In this document: in pieces, positions 1-8,528 of the stretch | Position numbering within the stretch: position 1 is the first letter of the stretch | Layout of the letters: each line of letters opens with the position of its first letter | Assembly: GCA_028336925.1 (NCBI GenBank) | Contig: JAOKVV010000004.1 | Span: 1 to 64,000 of the forward strand | DNA from: Vicingaceae bacterium | GTDB taxonomy: Bacteria > Bacteroidota > Bacteroidia > Flavobacteriales_E > Vicingaceae | Length of the DNA: 64,000 bases | Direction: 5' to 3' | The notes under the pieces: model-generated | The model's input: the letters and a program-made list of their open reading frames with translations, nothing else | Database searches by the model: none | What the model was told of the DNA's origin: nothing | Translations under genes and position numbers: made by a program

Positions 1-242
1 GTGATGTAGATTTATCTAATAGAGATGCGTTATTTGAAGATGCAGCAAGGATTATTGTGCAACATCAGCAAGGATCTGCTTCTTTACTGCAACGAAGATT
101 AAAACTAGGCTACAACAGAGCCGGAAGAATTATAGATCAATTAGAGGCTGCAGGAATCATTGGGCAGTTTGAAGGAAGCAAGGCCAGACAGGTATTAATC
201 CAAGACGAAACAAGTTTGGAACAGTATTTGGGAAGCATGTAA
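1..242 (+). CDS. ftsK: DNA translocase FtsK, C-terminal end (partial)
   Basis: This is the 3' end of a gene that enters from the left edge; the open frame runs from base 3 to the TAA at 240-242. The visible residues (VDLSNRDALFEDAARIIV, then QGSASLLQRRLKLGYNRAGR and QLEAAGIIG) are the winged-helix gamma domain found at the C-terminus of FtsK/SpoIIIE translocases. In this family the gamma domain recognises polarity sequences on DNA and steers the motor toward the terminus during division. The motor and membrane domains lie outside the window. lolA follows after 24 bases, an ftsK-lolA order common in Bacteroidota. A GTG at base 57 could be read as a start, but the domain continues upstream of it. 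Confidence 0.93.
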   Translation, partial: DVDLSNRDALFEDAARIIVQHQQGSASLLQRRLKLGYNRAGRIIDQLEAAGIIGQFEGSKARQVLIQDETSLEQYLGSM

Positions 243-266
243 TTAAATAAATAGAAACAACAGAAT

Positions 267-914
267 ATGAAAAAGTTATTAATAATAGGAATCGCTATTT
301 TGAGCCTGAATGGTTTGATGGCACAGCAAGATGCAAAGGCAAAAGTAATTCTTGATAAATTAAGCGCTAAGGCGAAAACATTTAATACGATTACTGCTAG
401 CTTCGTTTATGAACTCAATAACCCAACTGCCGATATTAGCGAAAAGCAAGAAGGTAGTATGATGAGCAAAGGCGAAATGTATAACCTGACCATAGCAGGG
501 CAAAATGTAATTTCAGATGGCAAAACCAAATGGACCTACATTCCTGATGCGGAAGAAGTACAAATTGACGATGCTCAGCTAGAAGGTGAAGAAGACTTAA
601 ACCCGTCAAAGATTTTAACCATTTATGAAGATGGTTTTAAATACAAATTTGAGAAAGAGGTAACGCTAAATGGTAAAGTTTACCAACTCATAAAATTATT
701 CCCTGAAGCAGCTGATGAAATGCCTTACCACTCTGCTTTGCTGTATGTAGATAAAGTAAAGAATGAAGTGTATAAAATAGAATTAAAAGGTAAAGATGGT
801 TCTAACTACATTTATACCATTACTTCTTTTGAAATAAACAAAGAAATCCCTGATGCTAAGTTTAGGTTTAACACGGCGAAGCACCCAGAGGTAGAAGTAA
901 TTGATTTGAGATAA
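267..914 (+). CDS. lolA: LolA-family outer-membrane lipoprotein carrier protein
   Basis: The product is 215 aa and begins with a Sec signal peptide (MKKLLIIGIAILSLNGLMAQ, cleavage about residue 19-20). The mature part has the LolA pattern: an early helix (AKVILDKLSAKAKTFNTITA), the strand with SFVYELNN, the KGEMYNLTIAGQNVISDGKT region and TKWTYIPDAEEVQID. LolA carries lipoproteins across the periplasm from the LolCDE exporter to the outer membrane. It lies 24 bases after ftsK, probably in the same transcript, and is followed by a strong terminator at 936-970. The family call rests on fold-level pattern; Bacteroidota LolA proteins are divergent from the E. coli one. Confidence 0.88.
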   Translation: MKKLLIIGIAILSLNGLMAQQDAKAKVILDKLSAKAKTFNTITASFVYELNNPTADISEKQEGSMMSKGEMYNLTIAGQNVISDGKTKWTYIPDAEEVQIDDAQLEGEEDLNPSKILTIYEDGFKYKFEKEVTLNGKVYQLIKLFPEAADEMPYHSALLYVDKVKNEVYKIELKGKDGSNYIYTITSFEINKEIPDAKFRFNTAKHPEVEVIDLR

Positions 915-935
915 TCATTACTTCCATAAAAATGC

Positions 936-970
936 AAAAGCGACTGATTTTAGAATTAGTCGCTTTTTTT
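936..970 (+). terminator. Rho-independent terminator after lolA
   Basis: The arms at 936-949 and 954-967 pair around a TTAG loop, with AAAAGCGACT pairing with AGTCGCTTTT and one G-T wobble. A run of seven T (964-970) follows. It lies 22 bases past the lolA stop. Confidence 0.9.
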
Positions 971-1081
971 GTGGTAAACTATTAACCTGAGTTCGACTAT
1001 TCTTGAGAATTCAGAAAACTATAATTCAATTAATTAAATTCTAATCCTAGGCAATTAATATTCAACTCAATAGTTTTTCTC

Positions 1082-1113
1082 AAAAAAAAAGCCACCTTAA
1101 AAAGATGGCTTTC
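1082..1113 (-). terminator. Rho-independent terminator of the guaA/LysM operon
   Basis: Read on the minus strand, GCCATCTT pairs with AAGGTGGC (one U-G wobble) and is followed by nine T (plus-strand A at 1082-1090). It lies just downstream of the LysM-protein stop at 1137. Confidence 0.88.
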
Positions 1114-1136
1114 GAAATATCTATGAAATTGAGTTT

Positions 1137-2975
1137 CTAAAAAACTTTGTTCAATCTATAGTCTTCATACTTTAATAAAAACACACTGTGGTTTTCATAA
1201 CCACTTTCTATCCCTGTTTTAAAGTAATCGAAATTAAGCATCAATAATTCCTTTTTATAGCCTAAAAACATTACATCATAGTTTACACCAAACTCATTCA
1301 TTAAACTTAAATAGAAGTAAGCGACATCATGTCCTAAATAGCTATATTTAGTCGGTAAGTGCTGGTTAGTAGCATAAAATTTCTGCTTAAAATCATCTAC
1401 CGCTACACTGCTCGGGTCTATGTATTCTGAGGTCAACACATGTACATTTAAATCATGTAAATAGTTGATCTCAATATTGTCATAGGATTGAATATTATCT
1501 CCAACAATTAGCGTTATCTGATACTCATCTCTTAAATCGTATAGCTGATTCATTAAGATAGTAATAAATGCCTGATTTTCTGATGGAATATAAATGATAT
1601 TTTGCTTCAATTCATTTAAGTTATTCTTTAAATTACTAAATGATTTATCGCCATAGATCAACTCAGTAGGCACAGCATACATCATGGAATCATTGCTTGC
1701 CAACATCAATTCTTTATAGGTTTTTACGAAAGTTTGCACACTCGCATCGTCTTCCTCACCTTGGTGATTAATCAGAATAATATTCTCTTTTTTCCAATGG
1801 TCAAACGAATAATCTGCCAGTTTTTTCACCAATAAAGGACTGCTTGTGGCAACTTTACTCACATAAGAATTCCCCAACAAAATTTTATTACTCTGCTTTA
1901 CAGGAGATACAATGTTGATTTGATGCAATTTTGCAAAATCAGCAACTTTTACAAAGTTTTTATAATACAATGGCCCAATGATTAAGTCCATTGTTTTCAT
2001 TTCAGGCTTCATTAAAATTTCTCCTGTTTTTGCCGTATCGTTTCCGGTATCAAATACATTTAATTGCACTGATAATCCTTCTTTTTTTAATGAATCAAGC
2101 GCCACCAATACGCCTTCATAAAACTCTATTGCATAAGCCGACATAGCATATAAATCCGCAGCATTAACCGTTTCCATGGTTAATGCTTCTTTGTTTTTCT
2201 CTAAGAAAAACGGAAGCAATAAAGCTACTTTATAAATGGGCTTAATTGCTGCACTGTCAAACATTGCGGTAATTACCATCTGCGTATCTTCTTTGGTCAC
2301 CACCGAAGGTTTTTTCAATAATGGTATATTAATGCTTTCGCCGATTCGAAGACCACCAACCAAACCATTATTTACCGATAAAATAGAATCAATAGAAACT
2401 TCGTACTGTTTTGATAAAGAATAAACGGTTTCTTTTGGTTGAACAGCATGCGTCATCCATTTATTCTCCAATGCGGGCTGATACAATTGCTTTTCTTCTG
2501 TCTTTTTAATCTTGGCGACAGGAATTCGAATTTCCAAACCTTCTTTTAGTCCCTCCGTCGCTATTTGTGGATTTTCAGCTATGATATCTTTTTGATCTAC
2601 ATCATACTCTTTACTAATTGCGTAAAGTGTGTTTTTCTTCTCTACCTTATGAATTAAGTAATTGCCATCAACCTCAACTGATTGGGTAAAATCTTTTCGT
2701 TTTACTTCTTTCAATGGAATCATAATTCGATCACCAATGGCATAGCCAGAAGCTGCACTTGGGTTGGCTTTCAATAATTCCTTGATAGGAATAGCATACA
2801 TCCTAGAAACCTCATATAACGTATTTCCAACCTCGATGGTATGAATGTAATATTCCTTACCACCTACTTTATGGATTTCTAAATTAGGTGTACCATCCTG
2901 AGCAGAGAGTATATTAGGAAGTGCTAATAACAATCCAAAAAACAAGATGAAGGCAATTCTATTTTTAAATTTCAT
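1137..2975 (-). CDS. LysM-repeat envelope protein with a type 1 periplasmic-binding-like domain
   Basis: The product is 612 aa if it starts at the ATG at 2975, which opens directly onto the signal peptide (MKFKNRIAFILFFGLLLALP...LSAQ). An ATG at 2987 lies inside the guaA end and adds only four residues. Three LysM modules follow in the first 220 residues (cores IEVGNTLYEVSRMYAIPIKE, VEKKNTLYAISKEYDVDQKD, VQPKETVYSLSKQYEVSIDS); LysM binds peptidoglycan. The rest (about residue 245 on: YKVALLLPFFLEKN, MDLIIGPLYYKNF, IILINHQ, YSYLGHDVAYFYLSLM) has the two-lobed fold of amino-acid-binding and LpoA-like proteins. It follows guaA by two bases. A cell-wall role, perhaps regulating synthesis as LpoA does, is inference; no transporter genes are nearby. 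Confidence 0.82.
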   Translation of the reverse strand: MKFKNRIAFILFFGLLLALPNILSAQDGTPNLEIHKVGGKEYYIHTIEVGNTLYEVSRMYAIPIKELLKANPSAASGYAIGDRIMIPLKEVKRKDFTQSVEVDGNYLIHKVEKKNTLYAISKEYDVDQKDIIAENPQIATEGLKEGLEIRIPVAKIKKTEEKQLYQPALENKWMTHAVQPKETVYSLSKQYEVSIDSILSVNNGLVGGLRIGESINIPLLKKPSVVTKEDTQMVITAMFDSAAIKPIYKVALLLPFFLEKNKEALTMETVNAADLYAMSAYAIEFYEGVLVALDSLKKEGLSVQLNVFDTGNDTAKTGEILMKPEMKTMDLIIGPLYYKNFVKVADFAKLHQINIVSPVKQSNKILLGNSYVSKVATSSPLLVKKLADYSFDHWKKENIILINHQGEEDDASVQTFVKTYKELMLASNDSMMYAVPTELIYGDKSFSNLKNNLNELKQNIIYIPSENQAFITILMNQLYDLRDEYQITLIVGDNIQSYDNIEINYLHDLNVHVLTSEYIDPSSVAVDDFKQKFYATNQHLPTKYSYLGHDVAYFYLSLMNEFGVNYDVMFLGYKKELLMLNFDYFKTGIESGYENHSVFLLKYEDYRLNKVF

Positions 2976-2977
2976 GG

Positions 2978-4510
2978 TTATTCCCATTCTATCGTTGCAG
3001 GTGGCTTAGAGCTGATATCATATACTACTCTATTGACCCCTTTCACTTTATTAATAATCTCATTGGAGGTTTTTGCTAAAAACTCATACGGTAAGTGCAC
3101 CCAGTCAGCCGTCATTCCATCAGTAGATTCTACTGCTCTTAGAGCAACTGCATTTTCATAAGTACGCTCATCTCCCATTACACCAACTGATTGTACTGGT
3201 AATAAAATAACTCCTGCCTGCCAAACGCTGTCGTAAAGTCCTGCTTTTTTCAGCCCATCAATGAATACTGCATCTGCCTCTTGCAAAAGCCGTACCTTTT
3301 CTGGAGTAATATCTCCTAATATACGAATAGCTAAACCAGGTCCCGGAAATGGATGACGTCCCAATAAGTTATCAGGCAATCCTAAAGCCTTTCCAACTCG
3401 GCGAACTTCATCTTTAAATAATAGACGCAATGGCTCTACTATTTTTAATTTCATAAAGTCAGGCAAACCACCTACGTTATGATGACTTTTAATGGTCGCT
3501 GATGGCCCACCAGTAGCCGAAACGGATTCAATAACATCGGGATAAATAGTCCCTTGCGCTAACCACTTAATATCGGTTAATTCATTGGCTTCTTCATCAA
3601 ACACCTCAATAAATGCACGACCAATGGCTTTTCTCTTTTTCTCAGGATCAGACTCTCCTTTTAATGCATCATAAAAACGAGATTTTGCATCTACGCCCTT
3701 TATATTAAGACCCAAATCTTTGTATTGCTCTAATACTTGCTCGAATTCATTTTTACGCAACAAGCCATTATCAACAAATATGCAATATAAATTATCGCCA
3801 ATTGCTTCTTTTAACAACATTGCAGCAACAGAAGAATCTACTCCTCCAGATAAACCAAGAACCACTTTATCTGATCCTAATTTTTCTTTTAAATTAGCAA
3901 CAGTAGTCTCTGCAAATGATGAAGCTGTCCAGTTTTGAAAACAACCTGCAACCGTAACTATGAAATTCTTCAACAATTCTAACCCCTCAGTAGAGTGATA
4001 CACTTCTGGGTGAAATTGAATGCCGTAAGTATCTTCGCCTTTTATTTGGTAAGCAGCAACTTTTACATCTTCCGTAGAAGCTACTATTTCAAAATTGTCA
4101 GCTACTTGCTTGATGGTATCTCCATGTGACATCCAAACTTGACTGTTGTCAGAAATCCCTTTCATAAAAGGATTGGTTTTACTTACGTAAGATAAGTTAG
4201 CACGCCCATACTCTCTAGTTTCTGATGGTAACACCTGACCACCAAAATGCTGCGCCATGTATTGTGCACCATAGCAAACGCCTAAAAGTGGCATTTTACC
4301 TTTTATATTACTCAAATCTATTTGAGGGGCATTTTCATCACGCACAGAAAATGGACTTCCAGAAAGGATTACAGCTTTAACAGTATCATCCAACTCCAAG
4401 GTACTATTGAAGGGGTGAATTTCACAGTATACATTCAACTCTCTTACTCTTCGAGCAATTAACTGGGTGTACTGAGAGCCGAAATCGACAATAATAATTT
4501 TTTCTACCAT
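2978..4510 (-). CDS. guaA: GMP synthase (glutamine-hydrolysing)
   Basis: The product is 510 aa, normal for GuaA. It converts XMP to GMP with glutamine and ATP, the last step of guanine nucleotide synthesis. The N-terminal class I amidotransferase domain shows the nucleophile motif [11 protein letters not shown] (Cys about 78) and [10 protein letters not shown]. The ATP pyrophosphatase domain carries the PP-loop [13 protein letters not shown] near residue 220. The C-terminal dimerisation domain ends [17 protein letters not shown], as in the family. The LysM envelope gene follows two bases after the stop and shares its transcript. A -7 element lies only four bases upstream of the ATG, so the message may be leaderless. 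Confidence 0.98.
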   Translation of the reverse strand: MVEKIIIVDFGSQYTQLIARRVRELNVYCEIHPFNSTLELDDTVKAVILSGSPFSVRDENAPQIDLSNIKGKMPLLGVCYGAQYMAQHFGGQVLPSETREYGRANLSYVSKTNPFMKGISDNSQVWMSHGDTIKQVADNFEIVASTEDVKVAAYQIKGEDTYGIQFHPEVYHSTEGLELLKNFIVTVAGCFQNWTASSFAETTVANLKEKLGSDKVVLGLSGGVDSSVAAMLLKEAIGDNLYCIFVDNGLLRKNEFEQVLEQYKDLGLNIKGVDAKSRFYDALKGESDPEKKRKAIGRAFIEVFDEEANELTDIKWLAQGTIYPDVIESVSATGGPSATIKSHHNVGGLPDFMKLKIVEPLRLLFKDEVRRVGKALGLPDNLLGRHPFPGPGLAIRILGDITPEKVRLLQEADAVFIDGLKKAGLYDSVWQAGVILLPVQSVGVMGDERTYENAVALRAVESTDGMTADWVHLPYEFLAKTSNEIINKVKGVNRVVYDISSKPPATIEWE

Positions 4511-4514
4511 CGGG

Positions 4515-4522
4515 CAAAGATA
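4515..4522 (-). promoter_or_regulatory. Candidate -7 element for guaA
   Basis: The minus strand reads TATCTTTG, a full match to the Bacteroidota -7 consensus TAnnTTTG. It ends four bases before the guaA ATG (4510), so transcription would start at or very near the start codon. No clear -33 TTTG is visible. Confidence 0.55.
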
Positions 4523-4578
4523 AAATTTAAGTATCGCCTATCACTACTTTTTTGGAAGATTTATTAACGAGTATATGG

Positions 4579-5358
4579 TTATAAAGCCCAATGAATACTT
4601 CCTGCAAAAACAAACTCCGCAGGACCAATCAACCATATATTGGTAAATTTATTTTCATCCCGTTCAAATGAAATAGTCAACTCACCACCTTCTACTTTTA
4701 ATCGCGTTTCCTTTGCTGATGAGTCTTTTTTTATTGCATTGGCAATGGCCACCGCAGTCACACCGGTTCCACATGATAATGTTTCATCTTCTACACCTCG
4801 TTCATAGGTTCTAACTCGTAGCTGATTATCCGGCAGGTCCTGCACAAAATTCACATTGGTTCCCGCTTGCTTAAAGCGATTATTATATCGAATTTTATGA
4901 GCTTCGGTTATAATATCGAGCTCATCTAAATCACTTTTCCAAACCATAAAATGCGGAGAACCTGTGTGCACAAAATAGAAGTTATCGCCAATTTCAACAT
5001 CAGAAACATCTCCCATTTTGGTGGAATAAATTTCTTCGGCTGCTTTGCCAATGTGCTTTCCATCTATGGCAATAAAAGTAGCTTCTTCATTAAAAACACC
5101 CAAACTTTTCGCAAAAGCTAATGCACAGCGGCTGCCATTTCCACAAAAACTCTGGCTTCCATCTGAATTGAAATACACCATTTCAAAATCTACCTCAGCA
5201 TGATTTCGAATAAGAATTAACCCATCTGCCCCAATACCAAACTTACGATTACAAAGCTGCTGAATGTCTTTACTCGTAAAATGTAACTGATTTTTTCGAT
5301 CATCAATCATGATGAAATCATTTCCAGTGCCTTGGTATTTAAAAAAGTCTATTTTCAT
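4579..5358 (-). CDS. dapF: Diaminopimelate epimerase
   Basis: The product is 259 aa and opens with MKIDFFKYQGTGNDFIMIDD, the family N-terminus. DapF interconverts LL- and meso-diaminopimelate, supplying lysine and the cross-linking residue of peptidoglycan. The two catalytic cysteines are in FCGNGSRC (about residue 72) and LSCGTGVTA (about 197), and the GADGLILI motif is present. Both halves of the pseudo-dimeric fold are complete. It lies upstream of guaA on the same strand with a 68-base gap that holds a guaA -7 candidate, so the two may be separately transcribed. A weaker -7 (TATCTTTA) lies at 5390-5397. Confidence 0.97.
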   Translation of the reverse strand: MKIDFFKYQGTGNDFIMIDDRKNQLHFTSKDIQQLCNRKFGIGADGLILIRNHAEVDFEMVYFNSDGSQSFCGNGSRCALAFAKSLGVFNEEATFIAIDGKHIGKAAEEIYSTKMGDVSDVEIGDNFYFVHTGSPHFMVWKSDLDELDIITEAHKIRYNNRFKQAGTNVNFVQDLPDNQLRVRTYERGVEDETLSCGTGVTAVAIANAIKKDSSAKETRLKVEGGELTISFERDENKFTNIWLIGPAEFVFAGSIHWAL

Positions 5359-5430
5359 GGGTTATGCCGATAGTGATGTAAAACGATTGTAAAGATAATG
5401 ACTAATTAAGATTAGTTGACAGAAAATTTA

Positions 5431-5469
5431 ACCGCAATGAGCGCGGAGGCTTTCGCAACGTTCGCAAAG
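5431..5469. repeat. CGCAA-type degenerate intergenic repeat
   Basis: The stretch repeats short units of the kind CGCAATGAGCGC, TTCGCAACG, TTCGCAAAG and is much more GC-rich than its surroundings. Runs of this kind are, from memory, common between genes in Bacteroidota. No function is known to me. Confidence 0.5.
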
Positions 5470-5548
5470 AAGAGAATGTTTCTTCGCCACAACTAAGATT
5501 TGTTTTATGCACCTTATTTACTTATTGATGAATTGCCCATTGTTATAC

Positions 5549-5573
5549 CTGCACGCCGGCAGGCGGGTTGTTA
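5549..5573 (+). repeat. 25-bp GC-rich palindromic repeat, copy 1
   Basis: The core GCACGCCGGCAGGCGGG is partly self-complementary (GCCGGC centre) and is followed by TTGTTA. All 25 bases are identical to the reverse complement of 11435-11459. Both copies are followed, in repeat orientation, by a degenerate TTGTTAYATT-type array. Confidence 0.8.
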
Positions 5574-5699
5574 CATTAACTCATTGACTTATTCATCCAT
5601 TAATTCATTGTTACATTGTTACATTAACTTATTGGTACATTAAAAAAACGCTTAACAAATTTTAACCACATCCATCTAATTTAAATGCACTTACACTGT

Positions 5700-5707
5700 T
5701 AATTTTG
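5700..5707 (+). promoter_or_regulatory. Candidate -7 element for the HtrA gene
   Basis: The sequence TAATTTTG matches TAnnTTTG and ends 30 bases before the ATG at 5738. No clear -33 TTTG was found at the expected distance. Confidence 0.5.
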
Positions 5708-5737
5708 ACATCAATCAATTCAAAAAAATAATTACAG

Positions 5738-7201
5738 ATGAAAAAAATAGGATTAGTTTTTATCGCAGCGCTGCTTGGAGGAATGACATCGATCGGCGTG
5801 TATAAGATTTTTGAAAGTCAAAATACATCGAATAGTGCTGCAGCGGAAAGTGTACCAACTAAAATGGTAAACTTAATGACAGGAGCACCCGAAATAGGTG
5901 CAGATTATGTAACTGCTGCCGAAATGACCGTAAATGCAGTAGTTCATGTAAAAACGGAAGGAACGAGGGAGCTAACCCAATATGGATTCGATCCATTTAG
6001 AGAGTTATTTTATGGAAATGGAAACATTGAACGAAAGTATTCTCAACCCACAAAAGGCGCAGGTTCGGGTGTTATTATTTCTCCTGATGGCTACATTGTT
6101 ACAAATAATCATGTAGTAGAAAATTCTGAAAAAATTAACATCACCTTAAATAATAGTAAATCTTACGAAGCAAGGGTTATTGGACTAGACCCAACAACAG
6201 ATTTAGCCTTGTTGAAAATTGAAGAATCCAATTTACCGGTAGTAGAATTTGCTAATTCTGATGCTACAAGAGTTGGAGAATGGGTATTGGCGGTTGGAAA
6301 TCCGTTTAACTTAACTTCTACCGTAACGGCCGGAATTATTTCAGCAAAAGCAAGAGATATTAATATTTTAGGAAACGATCCTTTTACAGGCGCCTCTTCT
6401 ATTGAATCTTTTATTCAAACTGATGCAGCTGTAAACCCTGGAAACAGCGGTGGGGCTTTGGTAAATACTAAAGGTGAGTTGGTTGGAATTAATGCGGCTA
6501 TTAAATCAAATACCGGCTCATTTGCAGGTTATTCTTTCGCCATTCCATCGAACTTAGTGAAAAAAGTAGTGGAAGATTTAAAGGAGTACGGTTCTGTACA
6601 GCGTGCATATATAGGTATTAGCATTAGAAATATTGATGAACAATTAGCCAAGGAGAAAGATATTGCAGATTTAAATGGTGTATATGTTTCAGGGTTAACT
6701 GATGGTGGATCGGCTAAGAAGGCAGGATTAAAAGAAGGAGATATTATTAAGAAAATTGATAATACAACCATCAAAAATGTTCCTCAATTGCAAGAAAAGC
6801 TAGGTCAGAAAAGACCGGGTGATTTAGTGAATGTAACGGTCCTTAGAGATGGGGAGTTATTGACGAAAGAAGTAACCCTAAAAAATATAGAAGGAAGTAC
6901 GGCCATCATTAAAAAGGAAGACAAAGAAATTCTGCGAACATTAGGGGTAAGACTAGCAGAAGTAGAAAAAGATGAAATGAAGAAGCTAGAAATTGATCAC
7001 GGTGTAAAAGTGCAAGAACTGTTGCCAGGCAAAATGAAAAGCACTGGTATGAGCGATGGATTTATTATCCTAAAAATAGATAGTGAAATAATTAACAGTG
7101 CTGATGAGTTTACAAAAGTGATAGAAAGTAAAAAAGGTGGTGTATTAATAGAAGGAATTTATCCTGATGGACAGCGCGCATATTACGGCTTAGGTTTGTA
7201 A
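5738..7201 (+). CDS. HtrA/DegP-family serine endoprotease with two PDZ domains
   Basis: The product is 487 aa. An N-terminal signal/anchor (MKKIGLVFIAALLGGMTSIGV) sends it to the periplasm, where DegP-type proteases degrade or hold misfolded envelope proteins. The trypsin-like domain has the full triad: His in TNNHVVEN (about 124), Asp in PTTDLALLKI (about 154) and Ser in NPGNSGGAL (about 237). The first PDZ (about 285-385: AYIGISIRNID, GLKEGDIIKKID) is clear. A second, shorter PDZ follows (KVQELLPGKMKSTGM, DGFIILKID). It stands alone, with a promoter candidate at 5700-5707 and a terminator at 7224-7255. Whether it corresponds to DegP, DegQ or DegS cannot be told from sequence alone. Confidence 0.95.
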   Translation: MKKIGLVFIAALLGGMTSIGVYKIFESQNTSNSAAAESVPTKMVNLMTGAPEIGADYVTAAEMTVNAVVHVKTEGTRELTQYGFDPFRELFYGNGNIERKYSQPTKGAGSGVIISPDGYIVTNNHVVENSEKINITLNNSKSYEARVIGLDPTTDLALLKIEESNLPVVEFANSDATRVGEWVLAVGNPFNLTSTVTAGIISAKARDINILGNDPFTGASSIESFIQTDAAVNPGNSGGALVNTKGELVGINAAIKSNTGSFAGYSFAIPSNLVKKVVEDLKEYGSVQRAYIGISIRNIDEQLAKEKDIADLNGVYVSGLTDGGSAKKAGLKEGDIIKKIDNTTIKNVPQLQEKLGQKRPGDLVNVTVLRDGELLTKEVTLKNIEGSTAIIKKEDKEILRTLGVRLAEVEKDEMKKLEIDHGVKVQELLPGKMKSTGMSDGFIILKIDSEIINSADEFTKVIESKKGGVLIEGIYPDGQRAYYGLGL

Positions 7202-7223
7202 ATGGATTGATTGGTTAGGTTTG

Positions 7224-7255
7224 AAGGCGGGAGTTGGTTACTTCCGCCTTTTTTT
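7224..7255 (+). terminator. Rho-independent terminator after the HtrA gene
   Basis: AAGGCGGGAG (7224-7233) pairs with CTTCCGCCTT (7241-7250) with one wobble around a seven-base loop, and T continues to 7255. Confidence 0.88.
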
Positions 7256-7573
7256 GTTTAGGCTGTTAAGAATTCCAAAAAGCTTAAAATTATCTTTATA
7301 ACTCCTTCTCCAACATTTTAAGATTTCATTGTTTATTAATTCACCCATTGACTTATCCGAATTCAAGCAGCTAAAAGAAAAACACTTTGCTTTTTCAGCA
7401 TCTTCGCTCAAAGTAAAAAGTATTTATTAGCTAAATGAACTGATTAACCTACCTGAGCAGACTAGGGCGCACTGAATTAGTATGACATAGATAGTTTGAT
7501 TCATTGATGTATTGAGTTATTGATTCATTAAAAGTATTGTTACATAACATTCAGTTAATCTAGAGAAAAAAGG
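7256..7573. other. Long non-coding stretch before rpoD
   Basis: There is no credible ORF. It has an imperfect inverted repeat (AGCTAA at 7369-7374 with TTAGCT at 7427-7432; inner CTTTG and CAAAG arms) and, on both sides, degenerate CATTGACTTAT/ATTCATTGATG repeats (about 7320-7356 and 7495-7555) like those at 5568-5640. Confidence 0.55.
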
Positions 7574-7581
7574 TACATTTG
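7574..7581 (+). promoter_or_regulatory. Candidate -7 element for rpoD
   Basis: TACATTTG followed by C matches the extended Bacteroidota -7 TAnnTTTGC. The ATG lies 35 bases further on. A -33 element is not obvious. Confidence 0.6.
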
Positions 7582-7616
7582 CAGCCCTTAATAAAGGCCT
7601 AATTCAAACTTTTTAG

Positions 7617-8480
7617 ATGCGTCAACTTAAGATCACCAAGTCGATTACCAATAGAGAAAGTGCTTCTCTTGAGAAATATCTCCAAGACATCTCTAAAGAA
7701 GGCCTTATAACGGCTGAAGAGGAAGTAGAATTAGCTGTAAAAATACGAGAAGGCGATCAAGTAGCTTTAGATAAGTTAGTGATGGCCAATCTACGTTTCG
7801 TAGTTTCTGTTTCTAAGCAATACCAAAACCAAGGTCTTACATTACCAGACTTGATCAATGAAGGAAATTTAGGATTAATCAAAGCGGCACAGAAATTTGA
7901 TGAAACAAGAGGTTTTAAATTTATCTCTTATGCTGTATGGTGGATTCGTCAGTCGATACTACAAGCGATAGCAAATCAATCAAGAATGGTAAGATTACCG
8001 CTTAACCAAGTGGGATCTATTAATAAAATCAGAAAAGCATTTTCGCAACTAGAGCAAGAATACGAGCGAGAGCCTACAGCTAACGAAATTGCAGACGCTT
8101 TAGAGTTAACGGAAGATAAAATCCATGAATCCATGAAGGTATCAGGGAGAAGTGTTTCTGTCGATGCTCCATTTAGCGAAGGTGAAGATGGAACTTTATT
8201 AGATGTACTTCAAGACTTAGATTGTTTAAGCTCAGACAATTTATTAATGAATGAATCGCTTTGTGCGGAAGTAGAAAGAAGTTTAGCTACACTAACGGCT
8301 AGGGAGCGAGAAATCTTAAAATTATTTTACGGAATTAATTGTAAACATTGCCTTTCGTTAGAAGAGATCGGTGAACGATATGAATTGACTCGTGAACGGG
8401 TAAGACAAATCAAGGAAAAAGCAATAAACAAATTAAAGCATACCTCAAGAAGTAACTTATTAAAAGACTACTTGGGCTAA
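7617..8480 (+). CDS. rpoD: Primary sigma factor of RNA polymerase (sigma-70, Bacteroidota short form)
   Basis: The product is 287 aa, the short form typical of the Bacteroidota housekeeping sigma factor, which lacks the long region 1.1. Region 1.2 is [20 protein letters not shown]. Region 2 includes [38 protein letters not shown] and [19 protein letters not shown] (the -10 recognition helix). Region 3 is [19 protein letters not shown]. Region 4 ends in the helix-turn-helix [20 protein letters not shown] that contacts the -33 element. This factor should read the TTTG/TAnnTTTG promoters seen through the window. The start is supported by the N-terminal [15 protein letters not shown], standard for this group. 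Confidence 0.97.
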   Translation: MRQLKITKSITNRESASLEKYLQDISKEGLITAEEEVELAVKIREGDQVALDKLVMANLRFVVSVSKQYQNQGLTLPDLINEGNLGLIKAAQKFDETRGFKFISYAVWWIRQSILQAIANQSRMVRLPLNQVGSINKIRKAFSQLEQEYEREPTANEIADALELTEDKIHESMKVSGRSVSVDAPFSEGEDGTLLDVLQDLDCLSSDNLLMNESLCAEVERSLATLTAREREILKLFYGINCKHCLSLEEIGERYELTRERVRQIKEKAINKLKHTSRSNLLKDYLG

Positions 8481-8528
8481 TTGATATGAAATTATTTTTT
8501 TCACATATACAAATCTAATAGATAAATT

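Larger units (their letters stand above)
5359..5737. other. Intergenic region with repeat elements upstream of the HtrA gene
   Basis: This 379-base divergent spacer has no credible ORF. It contains a CGCAA-type repeat (5431-5469), a 25-bp GC-rich palindromic repeat (5549-5573), a run of degenerate TTGTTACATT/CATTGACTTATT repeats (5568-5640) and a -7 element for htrA (5700-5707). Confidence 0.7.
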
